Source: CAYPHJ01 sp964410485
GTDB lineage: Bacteria > Desulfobacterota > Binatia > UBA9968
Reading direction: 5' to 3'
Assembly (NCBI GenBank): GCA_964410485.1
Contig: CAYPHJ010000042.1
Span: 1 to 37,260, forward strand
Length of the DNA: 37,260 nucleotides
In this document: positions 8,789-18,084 of the stretch, piece by piece
Layout of the letters: the number at the start of each line of letters is the position of its first letter
Numbering within the stretch: position 1 is the first letter of the stretch
Position numbers and translations under genes: made by a program
The notes under the pieces: generated by a model
What the model saw: only the letters and a program-made list of their open reading frames with translations
Told to the model about the DNA's origin: nothing
Database searches by the model: none

Positions 8789-8872
8789 GCTCCCTTTCCG
8801 TGGGCCGATCGCCCATCCCTGATTCATCAGAGGGGTAGGACTAGCTCCCCCCAACAACCTGCCCGTGCCTCG

Positions 8873-10000
8873 TTACGAGGTCAGACCATAGAGTCGCGAA
8901 GGGTTGTGGTCGAGAATGTTGGTCTTGGCTGAAGCGCTCAGGTCCGCTCGTTCCTGTAAATGGCGCGCAGCAAACCGCTCGCGATCGCCATGCGGCATAT
9001 CGGTTCCCATGACCACCTGCCGTTCGCCCACGACTTCCAACACCTGAGGCAAAATGAAATCCTCAAGTTCCGCGCTAAAGAACAGATTGCCTTGTTCAAT
9101 GTATTCCATAACCGGCACGGCTTGCACGGGCTTGGTCTGTGGCAAAAATTTTGCCAACGTCTTGCCCTGGTTCTGAAAGCGGTGGTTCAGTCGATCGATC
9201 ATGTAAGGAACCCACATTGAGCCGGCTTCCAGAAAAACGGCCCGCAGGCGCGGAAAACGATCCAAAATGCCGCCGCTGACTAACGCGGCGAATCCCATGA
9301 GCACGGGGAAATGAAACGCAACGACTCCCGAGGGATAGATATGATCATAGAGGTTATTGATGGCAGGACAGGCCCAGCCGACATGAATGGCAAGCGGCAG
9401 GCCCTCGGCGCAGAGGGCTTCGTAGAATGGAAAATGTGCCGGACTGTCAAGTTGACGGTCCCCGGCGGTGCCCAAGACCATCACGGCTGTTGCACCGAGG
9501 CGCTTCGCTTCACGGACTTGCTGGGTCGCCGCCGAGACATCGTCCAAGTTGACGACGGCGGCCCATTTGAGACGATCGTGACCTGAAAGCCAGTCACCTA
9601 ACCACCGGTTGTAGGAAGAACAAAGCGCTGTTGTTAGTGCCGGATTAGAGCTCAGCGGGTAGGCCAGAAAAAGTGTCGGATAAAGAACCTGTACGTCGAT
9701 ATTCTCTTCATCCATGATCTGCAGTCGGGCTTTGAGATCTGTCAGCTCCATACAGCCGATAGATTCCGGCTTGCCGAGCGTATGCACGGCCGGAGTTCCA
9801 TTGTAGTTTGTAGGGGTTCCCAGGTTATTACAGCTGCGTCCGACACGCCGCGGAAACAGCTGCTCGTCAATGATCCAGTAGACCAGCCCGTCCATCCCGA
9901 CAACGCGTGGCCGCTGCGCACGGAAAGCGGGATCCAGGTATTTATCGTCGAACGTTGCCGGACTCTCCTCCACGTGACCATCGGCATCGACATAACGCAT
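8873..10000 (-). CDS. Amidohydrolase 2 family (metal-dependent TIM-barrel) protein
   Basis: This 375-residue cytoplasmic protein of the ACMSD/amidohydrolase-2 family includes decarboxylases and hydrolases of aromatic acids. Metal-ligand candidates are Asp7 and His9 in DADGHVEE, His206 in LAIHVGW and Asp334 in MGTDMPHGD. FLEAGSMWVPYMIDRL at about 256-271 is also characteristic. There is no signal peptide. The start at 10000 is supported by GGAGGT upstream. It is the first gene of a likely two-gene unit with the nitronate-monooxygenase-like gene and is divergent from the solute receptor at 10217. In related genomes such proteins sit in degradation gene clusters, but the substrate here is unknown. 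Confidence 0.88.
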   Translation of the reverse strand: MRYVDADGHVEESPATFDDKYLDPAFRAQRPRVVGMDGLVYWIIDEQLFPRRVGRSCNNLGTPTNYNGTPAVHTLGKPESIGCMELTDLKARLQIMDEENIDVQVLYPTLFLAYPLSSNPALTTALCSSYNRWLGDWLSGHDRLKWAAVVNLDDVSAATQQVREAKRLGATAVMVLGTAGDRQLDSPAHFPFYEALCAEGLPLAIHVGWACPAINNLYDHIYPSGVVAFHFPVLMGFAALVSGGILDRFPRLRAVFLEAGSMWVPYMIDRLNHRFQNQGKTLAKFLPQTKPVQAVPVMEYIEQGNLFFSAELEDFILPQVLEVVGERQVVMGTDMPHGDRERFAARHLQERADLSASAKTNILDHNPSRLYGLTS

Positions 10001-10216
10001 AAAATCACACCTCCACTTAAGGCCTTATACAACCGGCGCGTCGGTACGTCAATTTTCTCTGGCCGGGACTCGCAAGCGCCCTTGAACTTAAGGAGCTGCG
10101 GCGCGGCGCCGGTCCTTTTTGTTACCGATGCTTGACCCGTTATGACAGTTTCAGATAAGTAAGGCGTATCAGAAAAATACCCATCTTTCGTGTCAGTTAC
10201 CAAAGAGGAGGCGACT

Positions 10217-11248
10217 ATGAAGAAGAAAATTCCTTGTCTGACTATGGCTCTCATGCTCGCGTGCGGGCTTACCTTGTGGCCCGTGCTGGCGAGCGCTCAA
10301 GATACTTTTTACCAGGGCAAAACAATGCGCATTGTGGTTGGTTTTGCCGCCGGCGGAGGCTTTGATACTTACGCTCGGGCTATCTCGCGCCACATGAGTA
10401 AGCATATTCCCGGGAACCCTACGATCATCGTGGAAAATATGCCCGGAGCTGGAAGCCTGATTGCGGCCAACCATGTGTACAAGGTAGCCAAACCTGACGG
10501 GCTCACGCTTGGGCATTTTGGCGGCGGACTCTTCATGCAGCAGCTTCTGGGTGGGCCGGGAATCCAGTTTGAGGCGCAAAAGTTTGGCTTCATAGGCGTG
10601 CCGGTTCAAGATACGCGGGCCTGTGCCCTCACCAAAGCAAGCGGCATCACCAGCATGGAGAGGTGGATGGCGGCGAAGACGCCGATCAAAATAGGCGCTA
10701 CCGCACCCGGCGATCTGGTCCATGACGCGCCAAAGATTTTGCAAGCAGCGCTCAACCTGCCGATCCAGCTTGTGTCAGGCTACAAGGGTACCGCGGATAT
10801 CCGGCTCGCTTCCGAATCTGGTGAATTAGCCGGTGGCTGTTGGGGATGGGACTCGATCAGAGCGACCTGGAGAAAGGCCCTGGAGTCCGGCGATGCGGTA
10901 ATGGTGGTGCAGATGGTCTCCAAGCCTCACCCGCAATTGCCCAAGGTGCCGCTGGCGATCAGCTTTGCAAAAACAGAAGAAGCGCGCCAGCTGATTGAGC
11001 AAGGCGTTACTACGCCGGCCCTCACGAACCGCCCCTATGTGCTGCCTCCGGGCACCCCTAAAGACCGTGTTCAGCTCTTGCGCAAGGCCTTCCTGGCAAC
11101 AATGAACGACCCCGAGTTCCAAGGGGATGCCAAGAAGTCGAAGCTGGATCTAGATCCGCTGAGCGGTGAAGAGGTAGAGAAAATGATATCCGGCATGTTC
11201 AAGCTGTCGCCGGCGTTGATCGGCAAACTAAAAGAAGCTCTTAAGTAA
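10217..11248 (+). CDS. Tripartite tricarboxylate transporter (Bug/TctC) family substrate-binding protein
   Basis: This 343-residue periplasmic receptor has a signal peptide at 1-27 ending in A-S-A before QDTFYQGK. The Bug-fold marks are MRIVVGFAAGGGFDTYAR near the mature N-terminus, the PTIIVENMPGAGSLIAANH segment, and a C-terminal PPGTPKDRVQLLRKAF motif. Such proteins capture carboxylates for the TctAB permease, but no tctA or tctB is nearby, so it is an orphan receptor. The start at 10217 follows an AGAGGAGG ribosome site. The in-frame upstream codon at 10190 is not favoured because it would precede the signal peptide. It is divergent from the amidohydrolase operon and is followed by a hairpin terminator. 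Confidence 0.9.
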   Translation: MKKKIPCLTMALMLACGLTLWPVLASAQDTFYQGKTMRIVVGFAAGGGFDTYARAISRHMSKHIPGNPTIIVENMPGAGSLIAANHVYKVAKPDGLTLGHFGGGLFMQQLLGGPGIQFEAQKFGFIGVPVQDTRACALTKASGITSMERWMAAKTPIKIGATAPGDLVHDAPKILQAALNLPIQLVSGYKGTADIRLASESGELAGGCWGWDSIRATWRKALESGDAVMVVQMVSKPHPQLPKVPLAISFAKTEEARQLIEQGVTTPALTNRPYVLPPGTPKDRVQLLRKAFLATMNDPEFQGDAKKSKLDLDPLSGEEVEKMISGMFKLSPALIGKLKEALK

Positions 11249-11269
11249 ACGCAACAGACAAACGGAACC

Positions 11270-11297
11270 GGGCCGCAGTTCAACTGGACTGTGGCCC
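11270..11297 (+). terminator. Hairpin after the TctC-like gene
   Basis: GGGCCGCAGT and ACTGTGGCCC pair at 9 of 10 positions around an 8-base loop, starting 21 bp after the stop codon. It is followed by a T-rich stretch (GTGTTATTT). This is a plausible rho-independent terminator with a weak U-tract. Confidence 0.5.
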
Positions 11298-11452
11298 GTG
11301 TTATTTACGCGGCGTTCGCCAAAACCGCCGACACACCTCATATCAATCTAATTACGAGCATGCTGTTGTGTTTGTCTCCCACGGCAGGGCAGGTTTTTGT
11401 CGGCAGAAATCCTATCGAGGATTGAGGCTCAAGCCAGAGAAGGAGATCGAGC

Positions 11453-11914
11453 GTGATCAAGTTAGAGCAAGCGAATCGGATCATTGAAGCGATTTTCGCT
11501 CGTGGCCGTGAACTCAGATGCCGCCCCCTGAGCGTGGTGGTGGTCGAACCGGGCGCCGTCGTAAAAGCGTTTCAAAAGGAAGACGATTCCTCAATGATGC
11601 GCTTCGAGATGGCTTATGGCAAGGCGTATGCCGCTCTTGCCTTGGGACGCTCGTCATCGCTGGTGCGCGTTCGCGCTGAAGAGCGTCCAATGTTCATGCG
11701 CTACATGATTCGTGCCTCTGACGATCGTGTCTTTCCGGAAGGCGGCGGTATGCTGATCCGCGATCATCAAGGGGAGGTGATCGGGGCAGTGGGTGTTACC
11801 GGCGATACGCAGGAGCAGGATGAGGAGTTGGCCGCTCACGGCATACGCGCAGCGGGCCTAAAAACCGACCAGGACTGCGCGACTCTGGGATCAAAAGTGC
11901 GCCTGGAAAACTAG
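11453..11914 (+). CDS. GlcG/HbpS-like heme-binding-family protein
   Basis: This 153-residue protein belongs to the GlcG/HbpS/PduO-C fold. The conserved blocks are VVVVEPGAVVKAFQKEDDS, KAYAALALGRSS, GGGMLIRDHQGEVIGAVGVTG and a following DTQEQDEELAAHGI. The translation starts with GTG at 11453, preceded by AAGGAG. Members bind heme or cobalamin, or act as accessory proteins of small-molecule catabolism, and the exact role is usually unknown. There is no signal peptide. The gene stands between the TctC-like receptor and the TPP enzyme. Confidence 0.8.
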   Translation: MIKLEQANRIIEAIFARGRELRCRPLSVVVVEPGAVVKAFQKEDDSSMMRFEMAYGKAYAALALGRSSSLVRVRAEERPMFMRYMIRASDDRVFPEGGGMLIRDHQGEVIGAVGVTGDTQEQDEELAAHGIRAAGLKTDQDCATLGSKVRLEN

Positions 11915-11921
11915 CAGACTC

Positions 11922-12062
11922 TAGGTTAAGGCTGAGGTTAAGGTTAAGGTCAAGGCTGAGTCTCGATCTCAGTGTCCTAAAACTCAACCCTCCGAATTCT
12001 CGATCGAAAGCTTATCTTCGGTTTTGGGTTTAACTCGAGACCCGAGACCCGGAACTCGAAAC
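11922..12062. repeat. Low-complexity AAGGTTA-type intergenic tract
   Basis: The tract has a roughly six-base periodicity (GGTTAAGGCTGAGGTTAAGG, then AAGGTCAAGGCTGAG). It ends in a second style of repeat, GAGACCCGAGACCCGGAAC and CTCGAAACTG. A related tract lies at 32156-32212, just after hisD. It separates two converging genes and no coding potential was recognised. Confidence 0.55.
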
Positions 12063-12080
12063 TGCCGGTGACGGCGCCGC

Positions 12081-13784
12081 CTACACGATCCATTCAGAGA
12101 CCGGAGCCTTCGCCTCCTCAAGCGGCTGGCAGACCACGTCCACAAGCGCGGGACCATCATGTGCCAGCGCCAGCTTTAAGATCTTGCCAAGCTCGTTTGG
12201 GTCCATCACGCGCCAGCTTTTCACGCCGAAGGCGGCGGCCACCGCGGCATGGTCCGTCACCTGGAAATCCACACTGAAGTAACGCGCGGCATAACCTGCC
12301 TTCTGACCTGCTTTAATCCAACCGTAGGTACCATTGGAGATCACGACCATCGTTAAGGGGAGCCTGTACCGCACAAGGGTTTCAAGCTCGCCGCAGGTAA
12401 AGCCGAAACTGCCGTCACCCATGACCGAGACGCACTTCACGTGGGGGGCAGCGAAATGAGCGCCCGTTGCCGCCGATAACGAGTACCCGAGCGCGCCATG
12501 AGCGCGATTGGAGAAGAAGCGACGTCCCGCCTTGCGTACGGGATGGTAAGCAGAAAAATAAGGACAGGGCGTGCCGGCATCTACGACCACAATCGTATCC
12601 TCATCGAGAATTTGTGATACCTCCGCAACCAGTCGCTCTGGTTTGATTGGCCGGTCGTTAGACCCGGCGAGCGCTCGGAAGCGGCTGAACTTCTGTTCTT
12701 TTGCTTTTTGTAGCACCGCCATATCCGGTGGTCGTTTGGGTGTCCCAAGCGCACGGTTGAGCGCTGCCAGTGCGAGCTTCGCATCGCCCACGACGGGTGC
12801 CTCAGTCCGGTAGTTGACGCCCATCACGGCGGGGTCCACGTCCAGGTGAACCACTTTGACCTGACCGGGTGCAGGGTGTCGCCACTTCTCTGTGGTTACC
12901 GAACCCGCACGGCAGCCGACAAAAATAATCAAATCCGCTTGATCGACGATCGTGCGCGTTTCAGGTGTGCCTCCGTTCGAGCCGACGACACCGGCCGCAA
13001 GCGGATGCACCTCGGCAATCGAGCCCTTCCCACTGATAGTCGTGGCAACCGGAGCCGAAAGGCGCTCGGCAAGTTCCAGGAGATCTCTCTCCGCGCCCGA
13101 TATCACCACGCCACCGCCGCAGATAAAAACCGGGTAGCTTGCGTTCCGCAACAAATTAGCCGCGCGCTCGACGGCGCGCGGATCGGGCGCCACACGAGCG
13201 GACGGATAGCGGCCAAGAACGGCATCGCCCCAGACCTCGGCTGCGTCCACGAGACCTTTTTGCACATCGAAGGGCAACGCGATGTGCGCTGCTCCGGGCC
13301 GGCCCGAGGTCATGTGATTGAAGGCGGTGCGAAAGGCGCTCGGGATTTCCGCTGCAGTATTGAGCACCGCGTTCCATTTCGTGATCGGGCGCATCAGCGC
13401 GCCCTGATCCAGCTCCGTCAGGGTATAGCGACCGCGCGCCGAAACGGAAATATCAGTATTGAGGCACAGCACCGGCACGGATGATTCGTGGGCTTCGGCA
13501 ACGCCTGGAAGTATGTACGTCGCGCCGCCGCCGCTTGGGCCTTCGCACACGCCGACTTTACCCGAAACTCGCGCGTAACCGTCGGCCATGTAAGCGGCCG
13601 AGCGCTCGTCTCGCGTCAGAATGTGGCGTATGTGTGCTCCCCGCCGTGCAAGCGCATCGTAGAGTGGCAGGCTGGTATCGCCGCACAGACCGAAGAGTAT
13701 TTCGACCCCATGCGCCCGTAACATCTCTACCGCAGCTTCGGCTCCGGTGAGCGTAGGGCTATGAATCGCCGATTTGTTTTTCAT
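12081..13784 (-). CDS. Thiamine pyrophosphate-dependent enzyme, acetolactate synthase-like
   Basis: This 567-residue three-domain TPP enzyme has a pyrimidine-binding domain at the N-terminus with the catalytic glutamate in TRDERSAAYMADGYAR (Glu60), a central TPP-enzyme-M domain with GGGVVISGAERDLLELAERL, and a PP domain with GDGSFGFTCGELETL (Gly456 onward) and a following ISNGTYG that binds Mg and diphosphate. It resembles IlvB-like proteins such as acetolactate synthase, benzoylformate decarboxylase and similar lyases, but the substrate is not identifiable. The start at 13784 lacks a strong ribosome site. A second, broken TPP enzyme lies at 23524-24270. It faces the VOC and hydroxylase genes, suggesting the same metabolic cluster. 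Confidence 0.9.
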   Translation of the reverse strand: MKNKSAIHSPTLTGAEAAVEMLRAHGVEILFGLCGDTSLPLYDALARRGAHIRHILTRDERSAAYMADGYARVSGKVGVCEGPSGGGATYILPGVAEAHESSVPVLCLNTDISVSARGRYTLTELDQGALMRPITKWNAVLNTAAEIPSAFRTAFNHMTSGRPGAAHIALPFDVQKGLVDAAEVWGDAVLGRYPSARVAPDPRAVERAANLLRNASYPVFICGGGVVISGAERDLLELAERLSAPVATTISGKGSIAEVHPLAAGVVGSNGGTPETRTIVDQADLIIFVGCRAGSVTTEKWRHPAPGQVKVVHLDVDPAVMGVNYRTEAPVVGDAKLALAALNRALGTPKRPPDMAVLQKAKEQKFSRFRALAGSNDRPIKPERLVAEVSQILDEDTIVVVDAGTPCPYFSAYHPVRKAGRRFFSNRAHGALGYSLSAATGAHFAAPHVKCVSVMGDGSFGFTCGELETLVRYRLPLTMVVISNGTYGWIKAGQKAGYAARYFSVDFQVTDHAAVAAAFGVKSWRVMDPNELGKILKLALAHDGPALVDVVCQPLEEAKAPVSEWIV

Positions 13785-14134
13785 CCCAGTTCAGTGCAAT
13801 CGTTCCGTGCGAAAAGACCCGATGCGATTGTGCATCTTTTTCAGTCGAGATCTCTGCCAGAATGTCGGATGAAGAGTGCCGCTGCGCAGCCGGACAGCCA
13901 CAAACCAGATCCTTTACGGAGTCTCCCAGCTTCCGGAGGATTCAAGATGAGGCTCCGAGCACAAGGCGAGAGTAGTCGACCGGGGAGTTGCAGTCAACAA
14001 AGTGGCTGCCTTTTTGTATTTTAGTTGGAGATGGTGATAGATTTCGTGAAATGACGGAGGGAGAGAAGAATACAAACCACGGCGCACCGCCAAAGGCCAT
14101 CGAGAATCAAGTGAGAAACAGAAAGGAGACTGTC
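13785..14134. other. Intergenic region upstream of the VOC gene
   Basis: This 350-bp region separates the divergent TPP-enzyme and VOC genes. It contains a possible 25-codon open frame at 13947-14024 with a good ribosome site (CCGGAGG) 6 bases before its ATG. No family could be assigned to it. No other gene, repeat or convincing promoter was seen. Confidence 0.4.
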
Positions 14135-14584
14135 ATGCCCAAACTACGCCATATAGCATTGCACACTCCAGATCCAGAGAAGACGGCGGAATTTTATAAG
14201 CGTGTTTTCGACATGGTTGAGGTGGGGCGCACGGATTCTCCAATCGCCAAAGGCGTCTATCTGAGTGACGGCACTATTAACCTGGCCGTGCTACGTTTCA
14301 AAACCGTTGAAGCCGCCGACCGGCAGGACGGATTGGGGCCCGTCTTTGGCTTGCATCACTTTGGGTTTTGGGTCGACGACATAGAGGAAACCCGCCGCCG
14401 GCTCAGTCAGTCAGGCGCAGAGCATCGCTTCGATCGTCCGGAGACGGCGACCACCAGTTTCTTCGAAGAGAAATATAAAGGCCCCGACGCGGTGATGATC
14501 GACATCACGGAGCACGGTTGGGTAGGCGCCGAAGCGCTGCCGGAAAGTTCCATGAAGCAGCCAAGCCAAAAAAAACAGGCTTGA
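14135..14584 (+). CDS. VOC-family (glyoxalase/dioxygenase fold) protein
   Basis: This 149-residue vicinal-oxygen-chelate protein has the two beta-alpha-beta-beta-beta modules of the fold. MPKLRHIALHTPDPEKTAEFY opens the first, with a candidate metal His at 6, and HHFGFWVDDIEETRRRL opens the second. Metal-dependent members include glyoxalases, epimerases, ring-cleaving dioxygenases and resistance proteins, and the function here is not resolved. The start at 14135 follows a good GAAAGGAGA site. The reading frame is open further upstream to 13988 but without family similarity. It precedes the hydroxylase genes by 261 bp. Confidence 0.85.
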   Translation: MPKLRHIALHTPDPEKTAEFYKRVFDMVEVGRTDSPIAKGVYLSDGTINLAVLRFKTVEAADRQDGLGPVFGLHHFGFWVDDIEETRRRLSQSGAEHRFDRPETATTSFFEEKYKGPDAVMIDITEHGWVGAEALPESSMKQPSQKKQA

Positions 14585-14845
14585 GACCACGGCCGCCCCC
14601 CGAGCTGATGGCCTATGGCATATGGCGTATAGGGCGCGCGGTTCCGAGTGCCGAGTCTTAAGTCCCTCGCTACGCGCTTTTGGCGCCACTCGGGACACCG
14701 GAGGCCCTGAGTACCCGCGAAGCAGTGTATCCAAGAGTTTCTTGTTCCCCAACCGGAACCGGAAACTAGAAACCAGAAACCCTGACATCCACATAGCAGC
14801 GAAGCGAGCTATAAGTTAGCTATAAGTATTTCGTGGTGCAATCTG

Positions 14846-17206
14846 ATGACTTCGAATTCTTTCATCGGCAGTAGCATCAAACCACACAAATCCAGTCGCT
14901 TTGTCACCGGAAGGGGCGTTTACGTGAGCGATATTCGGCTGCCGAAGATGCTTCACGCCGCTTTCGTACGAAGCATTCACGCGCACGCTCGGATACTGGA
15001 AATCGACGTAAAGCCGGCGCTGCAACTCGATGGTGTTGTAGGGATTTGGACCGGCAGTGACCTCGCTCATCTAATCTCGCCTTTTCCGGAAAGCTTCGAG
15101 ATTCATCCCGCTCGCTGGCTTGAAGGCGTAAAACCCATTTTGCGCGGTCCACGTCCCACTGTATTGGCCCAGGACAAAGCTCACTACATGGGCGAGCCCG
15201 TGGCGATCGTGGTAGGCGAAGACCGTTACAAAGCAGAAGATGGTGCGGACGCAGTTCAAGTCGCATATGAAGAACTGGCGGCTATTGCCGATCCATTTGA
15301 GGCTGTGAGGCCCGGCTCTGCTCTCGTCCATGAGGACTCCGCAGACAACATCGTCTTTAGCTTTACTGTCACAAAGGGAAACGTCGATCGGGCAATGCAT
15401 GAGGCGCCGCACATGTTGCGCGAGCATTTTCGCCATCACCGTTATTGCGCCGCACCCTTGGAATGCCGCGGCGTTGTAGCGTGGACCGAACCCAAAACCC
15501 ATCTACTGACCGTCTGGTCATCGACTCAGATGCCGCACCTGGTTAGGCGGCAAATTGCAGTGCAGCTAAACCTTCCCGAAGAGAGCGTCCGGGTCATTGC
15601 GCCGGATATCGGCGGCGGATTCGGCCCGAAGGTTTTCGTCTATCCGGAAGAAATTCTCCTTGCGTTTCTCACATTGAAGCTCGGTCGTCCGATCAAATGG
15701 ATCGAAGATCGTAGGGAGCATTTCATGAGCACCGCTCATGGACGCGACCAGATCCACGATGTTGAGCTTGCGTTTGATCGAGACGGCCGGATACAGGCAT
15801 TTCGCGATTCTTTTTTACTCGATAACGGCGCCTACAATCCCATGGGCCTAACCGATGCCTACAACACGGCCGCTCATCTCCAGGGACCTTACAAGATAGA
15901 AAATTTCTCGGTGAGCGGCACGTGTGTTTCAACCAACAAAGTGCCCAACGCGCCGTACCGCGGCGCCGGACGCCCTGAAGCCGTATTTGTGATGGAGCGG
16001 TGCATGGATCGCATCGCCGCCGAATTGGGCTTGGATCCTGCCGAGGTGCGCCAGCGTAACTTCGTTCAACCGCATGAAATGCCGTACCGCGCGGGCATCC
16101 TGTACCGCGACGGCGAGACCATTTGCTATGACAGCGGCAACTTTCCCGAAACGCTCGTTCGTGCCCTCAAGGCGGCCGATTATAGAACGCGGAGGCACGA
16201 GCAGCAGGAGCTGCGGCGCCAGGGTCGTTACCTCGGGATTGGTATCGGCTGTTACGTTGAAGGTACCGGAGTTGGCTCGTTCGAGGGCGCCAAAGTGCGC
16301 ATTGACCCCAGTGGGCAGGTGATTGTGTCTACCGGCGCAACCGGGCATGGCCAGGGTCACGAGACGGTTTTCGCCCAAATCGCAGCGGATCTCTGGGGTG
16401 TGCGCCCGGAAGACGTAACTCTCATCGAAGGCGATACCTCCTCGATACCATTCGGTTGCGGAACTTTTGGCAGCCGGAGCACCGTTACTGTGGGCTCTGC
16501 TCTGGTCGAAGCGTCGGCGCGCCTCAAGGAAAAGGTTCTGCGTTTATCGGCGCATCTTTTGGAAGCCAATCCCGATGACTTGGAATTTGGCGGAGGAAAA
16601 GTGTTTGTTCGGGGATTGGAGCAACGCTCCGTGTCGTTTCGTGAACTGGCACAGGCTGCGGTGCCGGGCTGGGCGTCTGATATGCCGGAAGGTTTGGAAC
16701 CCGGGCTCGAGGCAACTGCTTATTTCGTGCCGCCGACAGTCACCTGGGCCAACGCCGCCCACATCGCCGTCATCGAGGTGGATGCGCAGACCGGTACGAT
16801 CAAACTGCTCGATTATGTGGTGTGCCACGATGCAGGAAAACTGATTAACCCGCTTCTCGTGGAAGGCCAAATCCATGGCGGCGTGGCGCAGGGAATAGGC
16901 GCCGCGCTGTACGAAGAAATTGCGTATGATGCACACGGGCAGTTGCTAAGCGGCAGTTTCGTTAACTACATCTTGCCCGGACCGAAGGAAGTGCCAAACA
17001 TCAAAACGGTTCACCTCGAATCGCCTTCGCCGCTTAATGCGTTGGGCGTAAAGGGATTGGGGGAAGGAGGCGCGATCGCACCGCCGGCCGCGATTGCCAA
17101 TGCGCTGGCGGATGCGCTACGCCCGCTTGCGGCTACGGTGAATGAAACCCCTCTGACACCCGATAGAGTTTTGGCGTTGCTGGCTCAACATGGGATTGTG
17201 GTATGA
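14846..17206 (+). CDS. Aerobic CO dehydrogenase-like large subunit (form II, molybdopterin-binding)
   Basis: This 786-residue catalytic subunit of a molybdenum hydroxylase has GGGFGPK (256-262), the loop PYRGAGR (370-376), GATGHGQGHE, and a final GLGEGG loop with Glu740, the expected catalytic glutamate. The AYRGAGR-type signature marks form II Cox-like proteins rather than true form I CO dehydrogenase (AYXCSFR). CO oxidation is therefore not implied and an aromatic or heterocyclic substrate is more likely. The start at 14846 has only a weak ribosome site. Its stop overlaps the start of the FAD subunit gene (ATGA), so the three genes are translated together. The order large-medium-small differs from the cox operon (M-S-L). 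Confidence 0.92.
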   Translation: MTSNSFIGSSIKPHKSSRFVTGRGVYVSDIRLPKMLHAAFVRSIHAHARILEIDVKPALQLDGVVGIWTGSDLAHLISPFPESFEIHPARWLEGVKPILRGPRPTVLAQDKAHYMGEPVAIVVGEDRYKAEDGADAVQVAYEELAAIADPFEAVRPGSALVHEDSADNIVFSFTVTKGNVDRAMHEAPHMLREHFRHHRYCAAPLECRGVVAWTEPKTHLLTVWSSTQMPHLVRRQIAVQLNLPEESVRVIAPDIGGGFGPKVFVYPEEILLAFLTLKLGRPIKWIEDRREHFMSTAHGRDQIHDVELAFDRDGRIQAFRDSFLLDNGAYNPMGLTDAYNTAAHLQGPYKIENFSVSGTCVSTNKVPNAPYRGAGRPEAVFVMERCMDRIAAELGLDPAEVRQRNFVQPHEMPYRAGILYRDGETICYDSGNFPETLVRALKAADYRTRRHEQQELRRQGRYLGIGIGCYVEGTGVGSFEGAKVRIDPSGQVIVSTGATGHGQGHETVFAQIAADLWGVRPEDVTLIEGDTSSIPFGCGTFGSRSTVTVGSALVEASARLKEKVLRLSAHLLEANPDDLEFGGGKVFVRGLEQRSVSFRELAQAAVPGWASDMPEGLEPGLEATAYFVPPTVTWANAAHIAVIEVDAQTGTIKLLDYVVCHDAGKLINPLLVEGQIHGGVAQGIGAALYEEIAYDAHGQLLSGSFVNYILPGPKEVPNIKTVHLESPSPLNALGVKGLGEGGAIAPPAAIANALADALRPLAATVNETPLTPDRVLALLAQHGIVV

Positions 17207-18084
17207 AGCCTGCCCCGTTTGAATACCTCGCCGCGCAAACGCTCGAAGAAGCTTCACTGGCATTGCGGCAAAATGGTGCTGACGCAAAGCTTCTCGCCGG
17301 CGGGCAGAGTTTGGTGCCGCTTTTGAACTTTCGACTCGTCAAACCAAAACTTCTCATTGACTTGAACGCCATCAGCGGATTCGATCAGGTTGATGAGATT
17401 CCGGGTGGCGTCTCTATTGGCGCGCTGGCGCGGCAACGAAAGCTTGAGCGCTCTTTGCTGATTCATGAGCGCTGTCCGGTGCTCGCCGACGCGATGCGGC
17501 ATATCGGCCATGTTGCCATCCGACATCGAGGCACAATCGGAGGAAGCCTCGCCCATGGCGATCCGGCGGCCGAGTTGCCGGCGGTGGCCTTGGCGCTGGA
17601 TGCGAGTTTCCGCGCTATCCAAAATGGCGCCGCACGCACGATTGCGGCAGCAGATTTCTTCGTGGACTATTTGACCACCTCGCTTGCCGCTGATGAAATC
17701 CTTGAGCGAGTGATTTTTCCGAACATGCCACGTTCGTGGGGTTATGCCGTGGAAGAGATCGCCCGGCGCCACGGCGATTTTGCAATGGCCGGCGTAGTGG
17801 CGATTGTGGGATGCGACCAACAGGAGAAGATTACTGAAGCCCGGTTGGCGTTATTCGGTGTCGCGCCAACACCCGTACGGGCCCGCCGCGCGGAGATGGC
17901 TTTGAAGGGCGAAATGGCGGGAGCGGAGGCGGTTCGTGGCGCTGCAGCGCTTCTCGATGATGTCCTTGATCCACCGTCGGATATGCACGCGTCGGCGGCG
18001 TACCGCAAACGCGTCACGGCGGCGTTGGCGGTTCGGGCTCTAATGCGCGCCGTTCAAATGTCACGGGAGAGGCGGTTTACGTGA
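17203..18084 (+). CDS. FAD-binding medium subunit of the molybdenum hydroxylase
   Basis: This 293-residue subunit has the FAD signature AGGQS (32-36) and TIGGSLAHGDPAAE (111-124), matching CoxM/CutM/XdhB-type FAD proteins. The FAD would accept electrons from the 2Fe-2S clusters of the small subunit. The start overlaps the previous stop and the stop overlaps the next start (GTGA), a strong sign of translational coupling. The length fits the family (about 280-300). Confidence 0.93.
   Translation: MKPAPFEYLAAQTLEEASLALRQNGADAKLLAGGQSLVPLLNFRLVKPKLLIDLNAISGFDQVDEIPGGVSIGALARQRKLERSLLIHERCPVLADAMRHIGHVAIRHRGTIGGSLAHGDPAAELPAVALALDASFRAIQNGAARTIAAADFFVDYLTTSLAADEILERVIFPNMPRSWGYAVEEIARRHGDFAMAGVVAIVGCDQQEKITEARLALFGVAPTPVRARRAEMALKGEMAGAEAVRGAAALLDDVLDPPSDMHASAAYRKRVTAALAVRALMRAVQMSRERRFT

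Noticed and set aside
12846..13484. 212-codon open frame on the plus strand inside the TPP enzyme
   Set aside because: It is the antisense of conserved TPP-enzyme coding sequence and has no family resemblance.
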